The notes under the pieces are model-generated. The model saw nothing but the letters and a program-made list of their open reading frames with translations, did no database searches and was not told the DNA's origin. 64,000 nt of DNA from JBDTSW01 sp963807385 (GTDB taxonomy: Bacteria; Actinomycetota; Thermoleophilia; Solirubrobacterales; 70-9): assembly GCA_963807385.1 (NCBI GenBank), contig CAWEBQ010000005.1:1-64000 (forward strand). The letters are read 5' to 3'. Of the stretch, positions 51,290-61,416 are shown one piece after another. Positions within the stretch are counted from its first letter, which is position 1. Every line of letters begins with the position of its first letter. Both the position numbers and the translations under genes were made by a program.

Positions 51290-52711
51290 ATGGCGAGCCC
51301 GGACACAGCCCACGTACCGCCCCAGAACCTGGAGGCCGAGGAGTCGGCGCTCGGGGCGATGATGGTCTCGGAGGGCGCGATCGACGCGGTCATCCTCGAC
51401 GTCCGGCTGAACGAGGACGACTTCTACCGCGAGGGCCATCGCGTCGTCTACCGGTCGATCAAGGCCCTCCACGAGCGGGGCGACCCGGTCGATTCGATCT
51501 CGGTCGCCGAGCACCTCACGCAGACGGGCGAGCTGGCGGAGGCCGGCGGGCGTGAAAACGTCACCCAGTTGCCCAGTGCCGTGCCGGCGCCCGGCAACGC
51601 GCGCCACTACGCCCGGATCGTCAAGCAGAACGCGCTGCTACGGCGGCTTCTGAATGCCTCACACCGGATCCAGAAGTCGGTCCACGAGCGCGAGGGCGAG
51701 CCGAGCGACCTCGTCGAGCAGGCCGAGTCGCTGCTGTTCAGGGTCGCCTACGAGGACCGGGCCAGCGATTTCCGCAAGGTCTCCGACGTGCTCGCCGAGG
51801 AGGTCGAGCGCCTCGACGCGCTCGCCCGCGGCGACCGCGAGCTGACCGGTACCGCCTCCGGGTTCCGCGACCTCGACACCCTGCTCGGCGGCTTCCAGCC
51901 GGGCAACCTGATCATCCTGGCGGCGCGCCCGGCGATGGGAAAATCGGCGCTGGTCTGCAATATCGCCGACAACGTCGCCGGGGGCACGGGGGAGACGGTC
52001 GCCTTCTTCTCGCTCGAGATGTCCGAGGTCGAGCTCGCCCACCGTTTCATCTCCTGCCGCGCCCGCGTCTCCAACGACAAGCTCCGCAAGGGCAAGGTCA
52101 CCCAGCGCGAATGGCCGAAGGTGCTGAAGGCCTGCAACGAGCTGGAGGATGCCCCGCTGTGGCTGGACGACTCGTCGGACCTCAGCCTCCTGGACCTGCG
52201 CGCAAAGGCAAGGCGCCTGGCCTCCAGCGAGGCCGGCGGCAAGCTGGGGCTAGTGATCGTGGACTACATGCAGCTGATGCGCCCCGACGACCCGCGCGCG
52301 GGTCGCGTCGAGCAGGTCGGCCAGATCAGCCGAGGGCTGAAGATCCTCGCCCGCGAGCTTGACGTGCCGGTCATCGCCCTCTCACAGCTCTCTCGCGCGC
52401 CGGAGCTGCGGACGGGCCCCGACAGGGGCAAGCCGATGCTGTCGGACCTGAGGGAGTCCGGCAGTTTGGAGCAGGATGCAGACGTCGTCGGCTTCATCTA
52501 CCGGCAGGCGATGTACGACGAGGAGGCCGATCCCTCGGAGGCGGAGCTGATCGTCGCCAAGCATCGCAACGGGCCGACCGGGAGCGTCGAGATGGTGTTC
52601 TTGGAGCAGTACCCGCGGTTCGTCGACAAGGCGCACGGGAGCACTCAGCGGCCGGTCGATCAGCGCCCCGGTGAGGGCCCGCCGCTCGTCGACGTGGCCG
52701 ACGAGGCATGA
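51290..52711 (+). CDS. dnaB: Replicative DNA helicase DnaB
   Basis: The 473-residue protein has an N-terminal scaffold domain (PPQNLEAEESALGAMMVSEGAIDAVI) and a RecA-like motor with Walker A ILAARPAMGKSAL (K218). FFSLEMSEVELAHRF, LVIVDYMQLM (Walker B) and VIALSQLSR follow, with motif H4 KPMLSDLRESGSLEQDADVV. No intein is present, although DnaB is a common intein host. A TAATTA hexamer lies 10 bases before the start. The downstream loader gene overlaps the stop by four bases (ATGA). Confidence 0.97.
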   Translation: MASPDTAHVPPQNLEAEESALGAMMVSEGAIDAVILDVRLNEDDFYREGHRVVYRSIKALHERGDPVDSISVAEHLTQTGELAEAGGRENVTQLPSAVPAPGNARHYARIVKQNALLRRLLNASHRIQKSVHEREGEPSDLVEQAESLLFRVAYEDRASDFRKVSDVLAEEVERLDALARGDRELTGTASGFRDLDTLLGGFQPGNLIILAARPAMGKSALVCNIADNVAGGTGETVAFFSLEMSEVELAHRFISCRARVSNDKLRKGKVTQREWPKVLKACNELEDAPLWLDDSSDLSLLDLRAKARRLASSEAGGKLGLVIVDYMQLMRPDDPRAGRVEQVGQISRGLKILARELDVPVIALSQLSRAPELRTGPDRGKPMLSDLRESGSLEQDADVVGFIYRQAMYDEEADPSEAELIVAKHRNGPTGSVEMVFLEQYPRFVDKAHGSTQRPVDQRPGEGPPLVDVADEA

Positions 52712-53442
52712 GCGGCGCCCGCAGGCTGCGGGTCGCCGACGCGGCCGAGCCGACCTGCCCGCACGGGGCCTGCGACGGCTCGGGGTGGATCCTCGGGCCC
52801 GAGGACATCGCGCGCCCCTGCGAGTGTCGGGCGCCCCGGCTGGCCCGGCGGCGCGCCCGCGGAGTCGCCTCGGCGATCCCGGCCCGCTACCGCGGCGTGT
52901 CCTTCGACCGTCCGCCCGTCTCCGACATGGCCTCGGACCAGACCAAGGCACCCGTTCTGAGCGCCGTTCGGGCCTACTCGGACGCGATCGACGAGAACCT
53001 CGACGAGGGCCTTGGCCTGTGGCTGATGGGCGACGTGGGAACCGGCAAGACCACGCTCGCGATGCTGGTCTCGAAGGCCGTCGCGGAGGCGGGGCGGACC
53101 GTCGCGATCTACTCGCTGCCCCGCCTGCTCGCGCGCATCCGCCGAACCTACGACGCGGAGACGGGCGAGGATTCCTACCTCGAGTTCTTTGAGCGGCTGA
53201 CCTCCGTGGACCTGCTCCATATCGATGACCTGGGCGCCGAGAAGAGCTCCGACTGGGTGCTCGAGCAGCTCTACGCCATCGTCGACGACCGCTACGAGTC
53301 GAAGCGCTCGATGCTCGTCACCACCAACCTGGACCAGGCGAGCCTGGAGGAGCAGATCGGGTCGCGGACCGTCTCGCGCCTGGTTGAGATCTGCGGCGAC
53401 CCGCTCCCCCTCTTCGGCGAGGACCAGCGCTACCGCGTCTGA
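52708..53442 (+). CDS. DnaC/DnaI-like AAA+ helicase loader
   Basis: The 244-residue protein has an N-terminal Cys cluster C17-x4-C22 ... C38-x-C40 (CPHGACDGSGWI, CECRAPR), probably a zinc site, then IPARYRGVSFDRPPV. The AAA+ core has Walker A GDVGTGKTT (108-116), Walker B LLHIDDLGAEK, sensor LVTTNLD and the arginine region SRTVSRLVEICGD. It is similar in plan to DnaI, in which the zinc N-domain touches DnaB and the AAA+ domain binds ssDNA. ATG overlaps the dnaB stop, supporting a loader role. Confidence 0.88.
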   Translation: MSGARRLRVADAAEPTCPHGACDGSGWILGPEDIARPCECRAPRLARRRARGVASAIPARYRGVSFDRPPVSDMASDQTKAPVLSAVRAYSDAIDENLDEGLGLWLMGDVGTGKTTLAMLVSKAVAEAGRTVAIYSLPRLLARIRRTYDAETGEDSYLEFFERLTSVDLLHIDDLGAEKSSDWVLEQLYAIVDDRYESKRSMLVTTNLDQASLEEQIGSRTVSRLVEICGDPLPLFGEDQRYRV

Positions 53443-53482
53443 ACCCGGGCGGCCTGCGGACCGTCGCGCCCGCCCCTCCGTC

Positions 53483-53488
53483 CATAAT
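53483..53488 (+). promoter_or_regulatory. -10 element (CATAAT) of purA
   Basis: CATAAT ends 7 bases before the ATG at 53496; the intervening bases are C-rich with no ribosome binding site. Confidence 0.45.
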
Positions 53489-53495
53489 CACCCCC

Positions 53496-54800
<1,305 letters not shown>

Positions 54801-54817
54801 AGGCCGGCAGCCCTCCA

Positions 54818-54823
54818 TAGACT
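54818..54823 (+). promoter_or_regulatory. -10 element (TAGACT) of the biotin carboxylase gene
   Basis: TAGACT ends 8 bases before the ATG at 54832. Confidence 0.5.
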
Positions 54824-54831
54824 CCCGCGCC

Positions 54832-56601
54832 ATGTTCCAGAAGGTATTGGTCGCTAACCGCGGCGAGATCGCGATTCGCGTCATGCGCACACTGCGCGAG
54901 ATGGGCATCACCTCCGTGGGGGTCTACTCGGAGGCCGACCGCGACACGCCCGCGGTCCGCTACGCCGATGAGGCGCACCTGCTGGGCCCGGCGGTGCCGG
55001 CCGAGAGCTACCTCAACATCGAGAAGGTCATCGAGGTCGCGACGAGCGCGGGCGCCGATGCGATCCATCCCGGCTACGGCTTCCTGGCGGAGAACGCCAC
55101 CTTCGCCAACGCGTGCGAGGCGGCCGGCATCGTCTGGATCGGCCCGCCCGCCGGCGCGATCGAGGCGATGGGCTCCAAGACGAAGGCCCGCGAGCTGATG
55201 CAGGACGCCGGGGTGCCCATCGTGCCCGGCGCGACCGAGCCCTCGCCGGATGCCAAGGCGGCGAAGAAGGCCGCGAAGGACATCGGCTACCCGGTCGCTT
55301 GCAAGGCGGCCGGGGGCGGCGGTGGCAAAGGGTTTCGGGTCGCGCAGACCGAGGATGATCTCGAGGAGGCCTTCGAGGGTGCCGCGCGGGAGGGGGAGAA
55401 GTTCTTCTCCGACGACACCGTCTATCTCGAGCGCTACCTCGAGGACCCGCGCCACGTCGAGGTTCAGGTGCTGGCCGACTCGCACGGCAACGTGATCCAC
55501 CTCGGCGAGCGCGACTGCTCTATCCAGCGTCGCCACCAGAAGCTGATCGAGGAGGCACCGGGACCTCACGTGGACGATGAGATGCGGGAGCGCATCGGCA
55601 AGATCGCCATCGACGCGGCGGCGGCTGTGGACTATCGCGGGGCGGGGACGATCGAGGGCATGCAGGTCGGGGACGACTACTTCTTCCTCGAGATGAACAC
55701 CCGCGTCCAGGTCGAGCACTGCGTGACGGAGATGGTGACCGGGATCGACATCGTGCGCGAGCAGGTGCGGATCGCGGCCGGAGAGGAGATCTCCGTGCTA
55801 CAGGAGAACGTCTCCCTGGTCGGCCACTCGATCGAGTGCCGCATCAACGCGGAGGCCGCGCACAAGAACTTCGCTCCGGCGCCCGGCCCGATCGAGCGCT
55901 ACGTCGAGCCCGCCGGCCCCGGCGTGCGGGTCGACTCGGGGCTTGAGGCGGGCACCGAGGTCACGCCGCTGTACGACCCGATGGTCGCGAAGCTCGTCAC
56001 CTGGGACGTCGATCGGGAGAAGGCGACGGCCAGGATGCTGCGCGCGCTCGGCGAGTACAGGATCGAGCCGCTGACCACGCTGATCCCATTTCACCAGGCG
56101 ATCCTCGCGACCGACCAGTGGGCCAAGGGTGAGACCTGCCGCGACCTCACCGAGGACAAGAAGTGGCTGAAGACGCTTGCCCCCGAGGCGCCTCCCCAGC
56201 CGGCTGATGGCGAGGAGCTTGAGGAGACGCTGGAACGCGACTACAAGGTGGAGGTCGATGGCCGGTTGCACTCGGTGAGGGTGATCGGCGCCGCTCCCGC
56301 CTCCGGCGCTGTCGGTGCGGGTGCGCGCAGGCCGCCCAGGCGCGAGCGCTCGGCAGGCGCGGGCGGCGGCGGCGCGGGCGGCCCGACCCTGCCCGCTCCG
56401 CTTCAGGGCACGATCCTCAAGGTGGCCATCGAGAAGGGACAGGAGGTGGCGGAGGGCGACCTCGTGTGCGTGATCGAGGCGATGAAGATGGAGAACGAGA
56501 TCACCGCGCACCAGGCCGGCAAGGTGACCGAGCTGGCGGTGAGCGAGGGCGCCTCGGTGAACGCCGGCGACCCGATCGCGACGATCGAGCCGCCGGGGTA
56601 G
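54832..56601 (+). CDS. Acyl-CoA carboxylase alpha subunit (biotin carboxylase-BCCP fusion)
   Basis: The 589-residue protein starts FQKVLVANRGEIAIRVMRTLREMG. The biotin carboxylase part (1-445) has ATP-binding KAAGGGGGKGFR, LGERDCSIQRRHQKLIEEAP, FLEMNTRVQVEHCVTEMVTGIDIV and HSIECRINAE. A flexible linker (about 465-515) is Arg/Gly-rich. The biotinyl domain carries K552 in EAMKMENE. It carboxylates biotin for acetyl- or propionyl-CoA carboxylase; the beta subunit is not in the window. BirA (11219) would modify K552. The frame is open upstream into purA, but the family start is clear. Confidence 0.95.
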   Translation: MFQKVLVANRGEIAIRVMRTLREMGITSVGVYSEADRDTPAVRYADEAHLLGPAVPAESYLNIEKVIEVATSAGADAIHPGYGFLAENATFANACEAAGIVWIGPPAGAIEAMGSKTKARELMQDAGVPIVPGATEPSPDAKAAKKAAKDIGYPVACKAAGGGGGKGFRVAQTEDDLEEAFEGAAREGEKFFSDDTVYLERYLEDPRHVEVQVLADSHGNVIHLGERDCSIQRRHQKLIEEAPGPHVDDEMRERIGKIAIDAAAAVDYRGAGTIEGMQVGDDYFFLEMNTRVQVEHCVTEMVTGIDIVREQVRIAAGEEISVLQENVSLVGHSIECRINAEAAHKNFAPAPGPIERYVEPAGPGVRVDSGLEAGTEVTPLYDPMVAKLVTWDVDREKATARMLRALGEYRIEPLTTLIPFHQAILATDQWAKGETCRDLTEDKKWLKTLAPEAPPQPADGEELEETLERDYKVEVDGRLHSVRVIGAAPASGAVGAGARRPPRRERSAGAGGGGAGGPTLPAPLQGTILKVAIEKGQEVAEGDLVCVIEAMKMENEITAHQAGKVTELAVSEGASVNAGDPIATIEPPG

Positions 56602-56603
56602 CC

Positions 56604-57548
56604 GTGAGCGCCGCGATCTCCTCGCTTCCGTGGCGTGGGCCGGACGGGCAGCGGCCCGACCTGCCGCTCCCCCCCGACAAGCTCCCGCTGCGCCGCGACG
56701 GGCGGTGGCGCAAGCGCTGGCGCTACGTGGGGGCGTTCGCGGACGAGATCTTCGTCTGCGCGGCGCGGGTGCACGTCGGGCCCGTGGTGCAGAACTTCTG
56801 GGCCGTCTGTGACCGCGAGAGCGGGGAGATGTGGGAGAACACGCGGATGCTCCTGCCCGGGGCCCGGGGCGAGGTCTGGACGGAGCATCTCGGCGGTGAG
56901 GAGGTCGTGGCCGAGCTCGGCGACATGGGCGTCCTCGACTACGCGCCGGACGAGGGATCGCTCGTTCGGATCGACTGCGACGTCCGCGGCCCGGACGACG
57001 CCCGGGCGTTCCTGCGCTGCGGCGAGGGGAAGTGGGCGGAGTCGGTCTGCCCCACCACGGAGGAGGGCCAGTACGTGTGGACCCGCAAGCGCGCGGACGT
57101 GCCGATCGAGATCGACGTCCGTATCGGCAAACGCCGCTGGCAGGTGGAGGGGCGCGGGATGGAGGACGAGTCCGCCGGATACCACCCGCGCCACACCGTC
57201 TGGAGCTGGTCGTCGGGCGTCGGTCGCCTGAAGGACGGCCGCTCGGTCGGCTGGAACCTGGTGAGCGGGATCAATGATCCCCCCGAGCGATCGGAGCGAG
57301 CGATCTGGATCGACGGGCAGCCCTCCGAGCCGGGGCCCGTGGTCTTCGACGAGCTGAACGCGATCGACTTCGACGACGGCTCGCGCCTGGACTTCACCAA
57401 GGAGTTCGAGCGGGTCAAGGACGAGAGCCGGTGGCTGGTGAAGTACAGCTACCGCCAGCCCTTCGGCGCCTTCACCGGCACCCTGCCCGGGGGCCTGGAG
57501 CTGGAGAGCGGCATGGGCGTCATGGAGTTCCACGACGCCACCTGGTGA
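56604..57548 (+). CDS. DUF2804-like protein
   Basis: About 314 residues from GTG 56604, two bases after the carboxylase stop. The sequence is rich in Trp and paired beta strands: LPLPPDKLPLRRDGRWRKRWRYVGAFADEIFVCAARVHVGP, RKRADVPIEIDVRIG, HTVWSWSSGVGRLKDGRSVGWNLVSGIND and the end SGMGVMEFHDATW. This matches what I recall of DUF2804, a two-barrel fold seen in bacterial and fungal proteins linked to lipids. No catalytic residues are known. Tight spacing suggests one transcript with the acyl-CoA carboxylase gene. Confidence 0.7.
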   Translation: MSAAISSLPWRGPDGQRPDLPLPPDKLPLRRDGRWRKRWRYVGAFADEIFVCAARVHVGPVVQNFWAVCDRESGEMWENTRMLLPGARGEVWTEHLGGEEVVAELGDMGVLDYAPDEGSLVRIDCDVRGPDDARAFLRCGEGKWAESVCPTTEEGQYVWTRKRADVPIEIDVRIGKRRWQVEGRGMEDESAGYHPRHTVWSWSSGVGRLKDGRSVGWNLVSGINDPPERSERAIWIDGQPSEPGPVVFDELNAIDFDDGSRLDFTKEFERVKDESRWLVKYSYRQPFGAFTGTLPGGLELESGMGVMEFHDATW

Positions 57549-57666
57549 CCGGCGCGGCCCAGAGTCCCTGGGTGTCGCCTTCATCCCTCGCCGATCCTAC
57601 GCGCGCGTCAACGAATCCGCCGGGCCTTGTCCTGGCGACCGCCTTGTCTCAGGGCGGTGGGCGGGG

Positions 57667-57672
57667 TATCGT
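57667..57672 (+). promoter_or_regulatory. -10 element (TATCGT)
   Basis: TATCGT ends 6 bases before the GTG at 57679, predicting a leaderless mRNA for the secreted protease. Confidence 0.5.
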
Positions 57673-57678
57673 CAGGGC

Positions 57679-59373
57679 GTGAAGGCCCGCGTCGCGCTGC
57701 TCGCCCTCTTGGCCGCCGCCCTGGCGCCCGCCGCAGCCATCGCCGATCACCCGGGAACCGTCAATCAGGCGAAGGTGGGTACGAAGAAGGCATCGTTCGA
57801 GCCCACCGCGGTCCCGCGACGCGTAGAGCGGGCGCTAGGAGGCGACGTCGAACTGACACCGTTCGGCGGCTACAGGGTCGACTTGGGCGTGGGTCCTGAC
57901 GCGTTTACGCACGGGCCCGATCCTGTGACTAGGGACTTGAGCGGGGGAAAGGCGTCGAAGGACGATCCCTTCGGGCACAAGAGGTTCGGCAACGAGCCCA
58001 CCGACGCGCCCGTGTGCGCAGCCAGCGCCACCGGCGACTACTACCAGCACATCATCTACATGTACAGGAACACGAATCGGCTCGACGCGGCGCTCGCCAA
58101 CGACATCTTCGAGGAGATAGCGCAGATGAACTACGCGCTCAACCGCGACTCCATCGCCTCCGGCGGGCCCAGCGCCGACTACAAGGTGCTCTGCAACGCG
58201 AGCAACCAGATGATCATCAGCGCCGTGCAGTCGAACGCCGTCGCGAACTTCAACGGCGTGACGACGGCCCTGCGTCAGTTGGGCTTCAACAAGCAAAACG
58301 CCGACTACACCGTCTTCTACGACGGCGACCCCACCGTGGCCCAGTGCGGCGTCGGCATGTTCGCCTACAACCACGAGGAGCTCGAGCTCAACAATCCCAA
58401 CAACCTCGGGAACGCGCATGGAATCACCTGGGTGGACTGCTGGGACGGCACGACACCGATGCACGAGAACGGGCACAACCAGGGGGCGGTGGGGTACAAC
58501 GCGCCGCAGTCAACCGGCAGCGGCGCCCACTGCTTCAGCGCCGAGGACATCATGTGTTACAACGACAACGGGGACCTCGACCCCGGCTTCCTTGCGGCCT
58601 GCGCCAACCCAGTCGTGGCGGCTGGCGAACTCGACCGCTTCGACTGCGGGTTCGACACCTACTTCGACTCGGCGGTGGAGGCTGACGAGCCATACCTCGA
58701 CGACCACTGGAACATGGGCTCGCCCCTCAACCGGTTCATCGCCTTCGGCGCTGGGGGCGGCGGCAATCAGCCCCCCGTGGCCACATTCACATACGACTGC
58801 GACGACCTCGAGTGCCAGTTCACCGACCAGTCGAGCGACGACGCAGGGATCGCGTTGCGCCACTGGAACTTCGGCGAGGGTGGCCTCGCGTCGTCGCAAC
58901 AGAACCCGACCTACACCTATAACGCTCCCGGGACCTACCCCGTCAGCCTGCGTGTGGAGGACGGGGGCAGCCCGGTCCTATCCGATCTGGTCGAGGTCCC
59001 GGTCTCGGTGGGCGACGGGACGCCGACGCGGCTCCTTGACGGCATTCCCGCCCAGGGATCCTCCGGGGCTCAGGACACCTTCGAGCGATACACGTTCAAG
59101 GTGCCGCGCGGGGCACGCAAGCTGATCGTGAGGCTGTCGGGCGCGGATTGCGCGTTCGTGAGCGAAGACCTCTGCGTGCCCGACCTCGACCTCTATGGCG
59201 ATCGCTTCTCGCCACCGGAGCAGCCGCCCACGGCCTGCAAGCCCTTCCGCTATGGCATCAACGAGCGCTGCAACATCCGCTTCCCGCAGCGCGGCAGGTG
59301 GCACCTGGCTGTGCACAACTTCGCGGCGAATCCAGCGACGCCCTTCACCATCGAGGCCGAGACGAAGCGCTAG
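57679..59373 (+). CDS. Secreted HExxH metalloprotease-like protein with PKD and PPC domains
   Basis: The 564-residue protein has a signal peptide (MKARVALLALLAAALAPAAA). A catalytic-type domain (about 100-350) has H262-E263-N-G-H266-N-Q-G followed 26 residues later by DIM292CY, the layout of a metzincin zinc site plus Met-turn, although the usual third His (position +10) is Gly. At least eight cysteines suggest disulfides. A PKD domain spans about 358-445 (NQPPVATFTYDCDDLECQFTDQSSD ... YTYNAPGTYPVSLRVED). A pre-peptidase C-terminal-like beta domain is at about 455-560. Probably exported and active outside the cell; substrate unknown. Confidence 0.82.
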   Translation: MKARVALLALLAAALAPAAAIADHPGTVNQAKVGTKKASFEPTAVPRRVERALGGDVELTPFGGYRVDLGVGPDAFTHGPDPVTRDLSGGKASKDDPFGHKRFGNEPTDAPVCAASATGDYYQHIIYMYRNTNRLDAALANDIFEEIAQMNYALNRDSIASGGPSADYKVLCNASNQMIISAVQSNAVANFNGVTTALRQLGFNKQNADYTVFYDGDPTVAQCGVGMFAYNHEELELNNPNNLGNAHGITWVDCWDGTTPMHENGHNQGAVGYNAPQSTGSGAHCFSAEDIMCYNDNGDLDPGFLAACANPVVAAGELDRFDCGFDTYFDSAVEADEPYLDDHWNMGSPLNRFIAFGAGGGGNQPPVATFTYDCDDLECQFTDQSSDDAGIALRHWNFGEGGLASSQQNPTYTYNAPGTYPVSLRVEDGGSPVLSDLVEVPVSVGDGTPTRLLDGIPAQGSSGAQDTFERYTFKVPRGARKLIVRLSGADCAFVSEDLCVPDLDLYGDRFSPPEQPPTACKPFRYGINERCNIRFPQRGRWHLAVHNFAANPATPFTIEAETKR

Positions 59374-59599
59374 TGGGGCTCGGCCCAGCTCGCTGAGTAC
59401 GGGCGGAGCCGCGGCCATGGCGTCATCACGCACACGAACCACACTGGTCTCGCCGGGCCATGCACCTGGCCGCGGCGTGATTCGGAGTTCATCCTGGTCG
59501 GCACCGCGGCGTTCGCGCTGCCGACTGCCCGGCGTCCGGTTCACCTCTACCGTCGTAGTCACGAACGCGAGGGCTGCGCCGCCGAATGACAAACGGCAA

Positions 59600-60229
59600 T
59601 CAGCCCCAGGCAGAGTTCACCCGCCAGCGCCACGGCGGCTCTTCGCCGGGTGGAAACACGACGTGGTTTCGCCCAGCGAGGGTCTCCAGGGGGACGAGGG
59701 CGGGGTCTTGTGACTCGAGCAGTGGGGTGGCCGCGAGGGTGGTGACCTGCTCGGAGGTTGCGTGGCTCCTCACGCTTTCCCACCCCAGCGTGGGCCGGTA
59801 GAGCCAGTACGAGATAACGGCGTCGCCACCGGCGCGGCGCCCATCCTCGACCGACACGAACGCGGTGGTCCGCCTGTTCGCTGCGGTGAGCCGTGAACCC
59901 GCCCCAGGCACGGCACAGCTCGCGCTGCGGCAGTAGCGGAAGTCCACGGGCATGAGGCCGCCGCGCGCCGCGGGGGCGGGCGCCAGGGCCCGGACCGCGC
60001 CGCCCAGCGAGCGGCCGTAGGCCTCGGTCAGCGGGTCCTGCCAGCAGGGCCCGGGAAGTCGCGGGGCGCAGCGGAGCTTGCGCGCGATCGCGGCGCCCAC
60101 CTCGCGTCCGCCCTCGATCGCCGGGGCCCCCGCCAACGCGGCGGCAGACGCCAGCAGAAGCATCGCGATGAGCAGCGCCAACCCCGCCTGCTCGACGGAC
60201 GCCGATCCGCTCTCGGGCTTTGCCGCCAC
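59600..60229 (-). CDS. TadE-like exported protein
   Basis: The 209-residue product starts with a short charged segment and then GSASVEQAGLALLIAMLLLASAAAL, which is the TadE/pseudopilin-type pattern: Glu followed by a long hydrophobic helix. The remainder is extracytoplasmic with cysteines in CAPRLPGPCWQDP and YCRSASCAVP, which could pair. GTG start at 60229. No Tad secretion or prepilin peptidase genes are nearby, so whether it joins a pilus is unknown. The 226 bases between it and the protease gene (59374-59599) hold nothing I can identify. Confidence 0.6.
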   Translation of the reverse strand: MAAKPESGSASVEQAGLALLIAMLLLASAAALAGAPAIEGGREVGAAIARKLRCAPRLPGPCWQDPLTEAYGRSLGGAVRALAPAPAARGGLMPVDFRYCRSASCAVPGAGSRLTAANRRTTAFVSVEDGRRAGGDAVISYWLYRPTLGWESVRSHATSEQVTTLAATPLLESQDPALVPLETLAGRNHVVFPPGEEPPWRWRVNSAWG

Positions 60230-60292
60230 GCGCTAACGCTAGGCCGCCAGGGGCGACCCGTCACGCGCTGAGCGTGTCGATTCAGCGCCGGA

Positions 60293-60565
60293 TCAGGACA
60301 GGCCCTGGCGCGCCTCGCGCACCAGGGTGACGGCCTCGGGGAAGACGACGCGGATGGCGTCGCGGACCTGCATCGCCTGCTGGTCCGAGTTCCCGTCGAG
60401 GTCGATCGCGCCGATCGCGGCCACGGTCATGTCCACGGCGAGCTTGATCGCGTTGTCGGCCCAGGCGACCTTCTGCGCGCCCTGCATCTGCTCGGCCATC
60501 TCGCCGAGGCGAGCGCGCAGGTCGTCCGGGTCGCCGAAGATGTTGAAGCCCTCGCTTCCTTCCAT
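60293..60565 (-). CDS. Small conserved-looking protein, 90 residues
   Basis: From ATG 60565 the product reads MEGSEGFNIFGDPDDLRARLGEMAEQMQGAQKVAWADNA and continues as helix to EAVTLVREARQGLS. It is acidic, soluble, helical and lacks a recognised domain. The Met/Gln-rich helix recalls small YbaB-type or coiled-coil partners but no family can be assigned. The start codon overlaps nothing and lies 39 bases from the divergent SDR start, so the two share one promoter region. Confidence 0.65.
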   Translation of the reverse strand: MEGSEGFNIFGDPDDLRARLGEMAEQMQGAQKVAWADNAIKLAVDMTVAAIGAIDLDGNSDQQAMQVRDAIRVVFPEAVTLVREARQGLS

Positions 60566-60588
60566 GGATCCAGGATAGTGGGGTCGGG

Positions 60589-60594
60589 TAGCCT
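60589..60594 (+). promoter_or_regulatory. -10 element (TAGCCT) of the SDR gene
   Basis: TAGCCT ends 9 bases before the ATG at 60604, the same hexamer and spacing as at treT. Confidence 0.45.
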
Positions 60595-60603
60595 GCCGTC
60601 CCC

Positions 60604-61416
60604 ATGGGATTGCCCTCACCTCAGGCCAACTCCGTCGCCCTCGTGACCGGTGCCTCCTCGGGGATCGGCGTCGAGATCGCCCGGCGTCTCGCCGCCCGCG
60701 GGCACGGCTTGGCGCTGGTCGCCCGGCGCGAGGAACGCCTGCTTGACCTCGCGACCGAGCTGACCGACGCCCACGGGGTGCGCGCCGAGGCCTTCCCGGC
60801 CGACCTGGGCTCGCCGGCCGGCCGCGACGCGATGGCGCAGGCGATCGAGGCCGCCGGGCTTGACGTCGAGATCCTGGTCAACAACGCCGGGTTCGGCGAC
60901 GCCGGGAACTTCCACAAGACCGACCGCGAACGGAACCTGCGGATGATCGAGCTGAACTGCGCTGCGCTCGCCGACCTGCAGGGCCGCTATCTGCCTCCGA
61001 TGATCGAGCGCGGCCGCGGTTGCGTCATCAACCTCGCCTCGATGGCGGCGTTCCAGCCGATCCCCTCCAACGCCGTCTATGCGGCGACCAAGGCATTCGT
61101 CCTCTCGCTGAGCGAGGCCGTCCACGAGGAGCTCTCCGGGATCAAGTCCGGCGTGGGCCTCACGGCCGTGTGCCCGGGTCCGGTGAAGACGGAGTTCGTC
61201 GCCGAGGCCGGGATGGGCGGCGCCGAGGACCGCACGCCGGACTTCGTCTGGCTGACCGCCGATCAGGTTGCCGAGGCCGCCGTCGAGGGCGCCGAGAAGG
61301 GCAAGCGCGTCGTCGTCCCCGGGCTGCTTCAGCGGGCCACGGCCGTCGGCGGGCAGCACCTGCCGCGCGCCCTGCTGCTGCCGCTCGCCGGGCGCGTCTG
61401 GCGCTCGGCCATCTAG
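60604..61416 (+). CDS. Short-chain dehydrogenase/reductase
   Basis: The 270-residue classical SDR has TGASSGIG at 15-22 for NAD(P), NNAG in ILVNNAGFGD, the active-site Ser in INLASMAAF, and Y159-x3-K163 in NAVYAATKAF. VCPGPVKTEF follows. The arginines after the glycine loop (VARREERL) suggest NADP(H). A C-terminal extension (LLQRATAVGGQHLPRALLLPLAGRVWR) is typical of membrane-associated, DltE-like reductases. Its stop and the stop of the convergent gene share the palindrome CTAG. Confidence 0.93.
   Translation: MGLPSPQANSVALVTGASSGIGVEIARRLAARGHGLALVARREERLLDLATELTDAHGVRAEAFPADLGSPAGRDAMAQAIEAAGLDVEILVNNAGFGDAGNFHKTDRERNLRMIELNCAALADLQGRYLPPMIERGRGCVINLASMAAFQPIPSNAVYAATKAFVLSLSEAVHEELSGIKSGVGLTAVCPGPVKTEFVAEAGMGGAEDRTPDFVWLTADQVAEAAVEGAEKGKRVVVPGLLQRATAVGGQHLPRALLLPLAGRVWRSAI

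Noticed and set aside
58978..59592. Minus-strand open frame covering the gap behind the protease gene
   Set aside because: Most of it is antisense to the protease; the part in the gap (59374-59592) has no recognisable domain, start context or -10.
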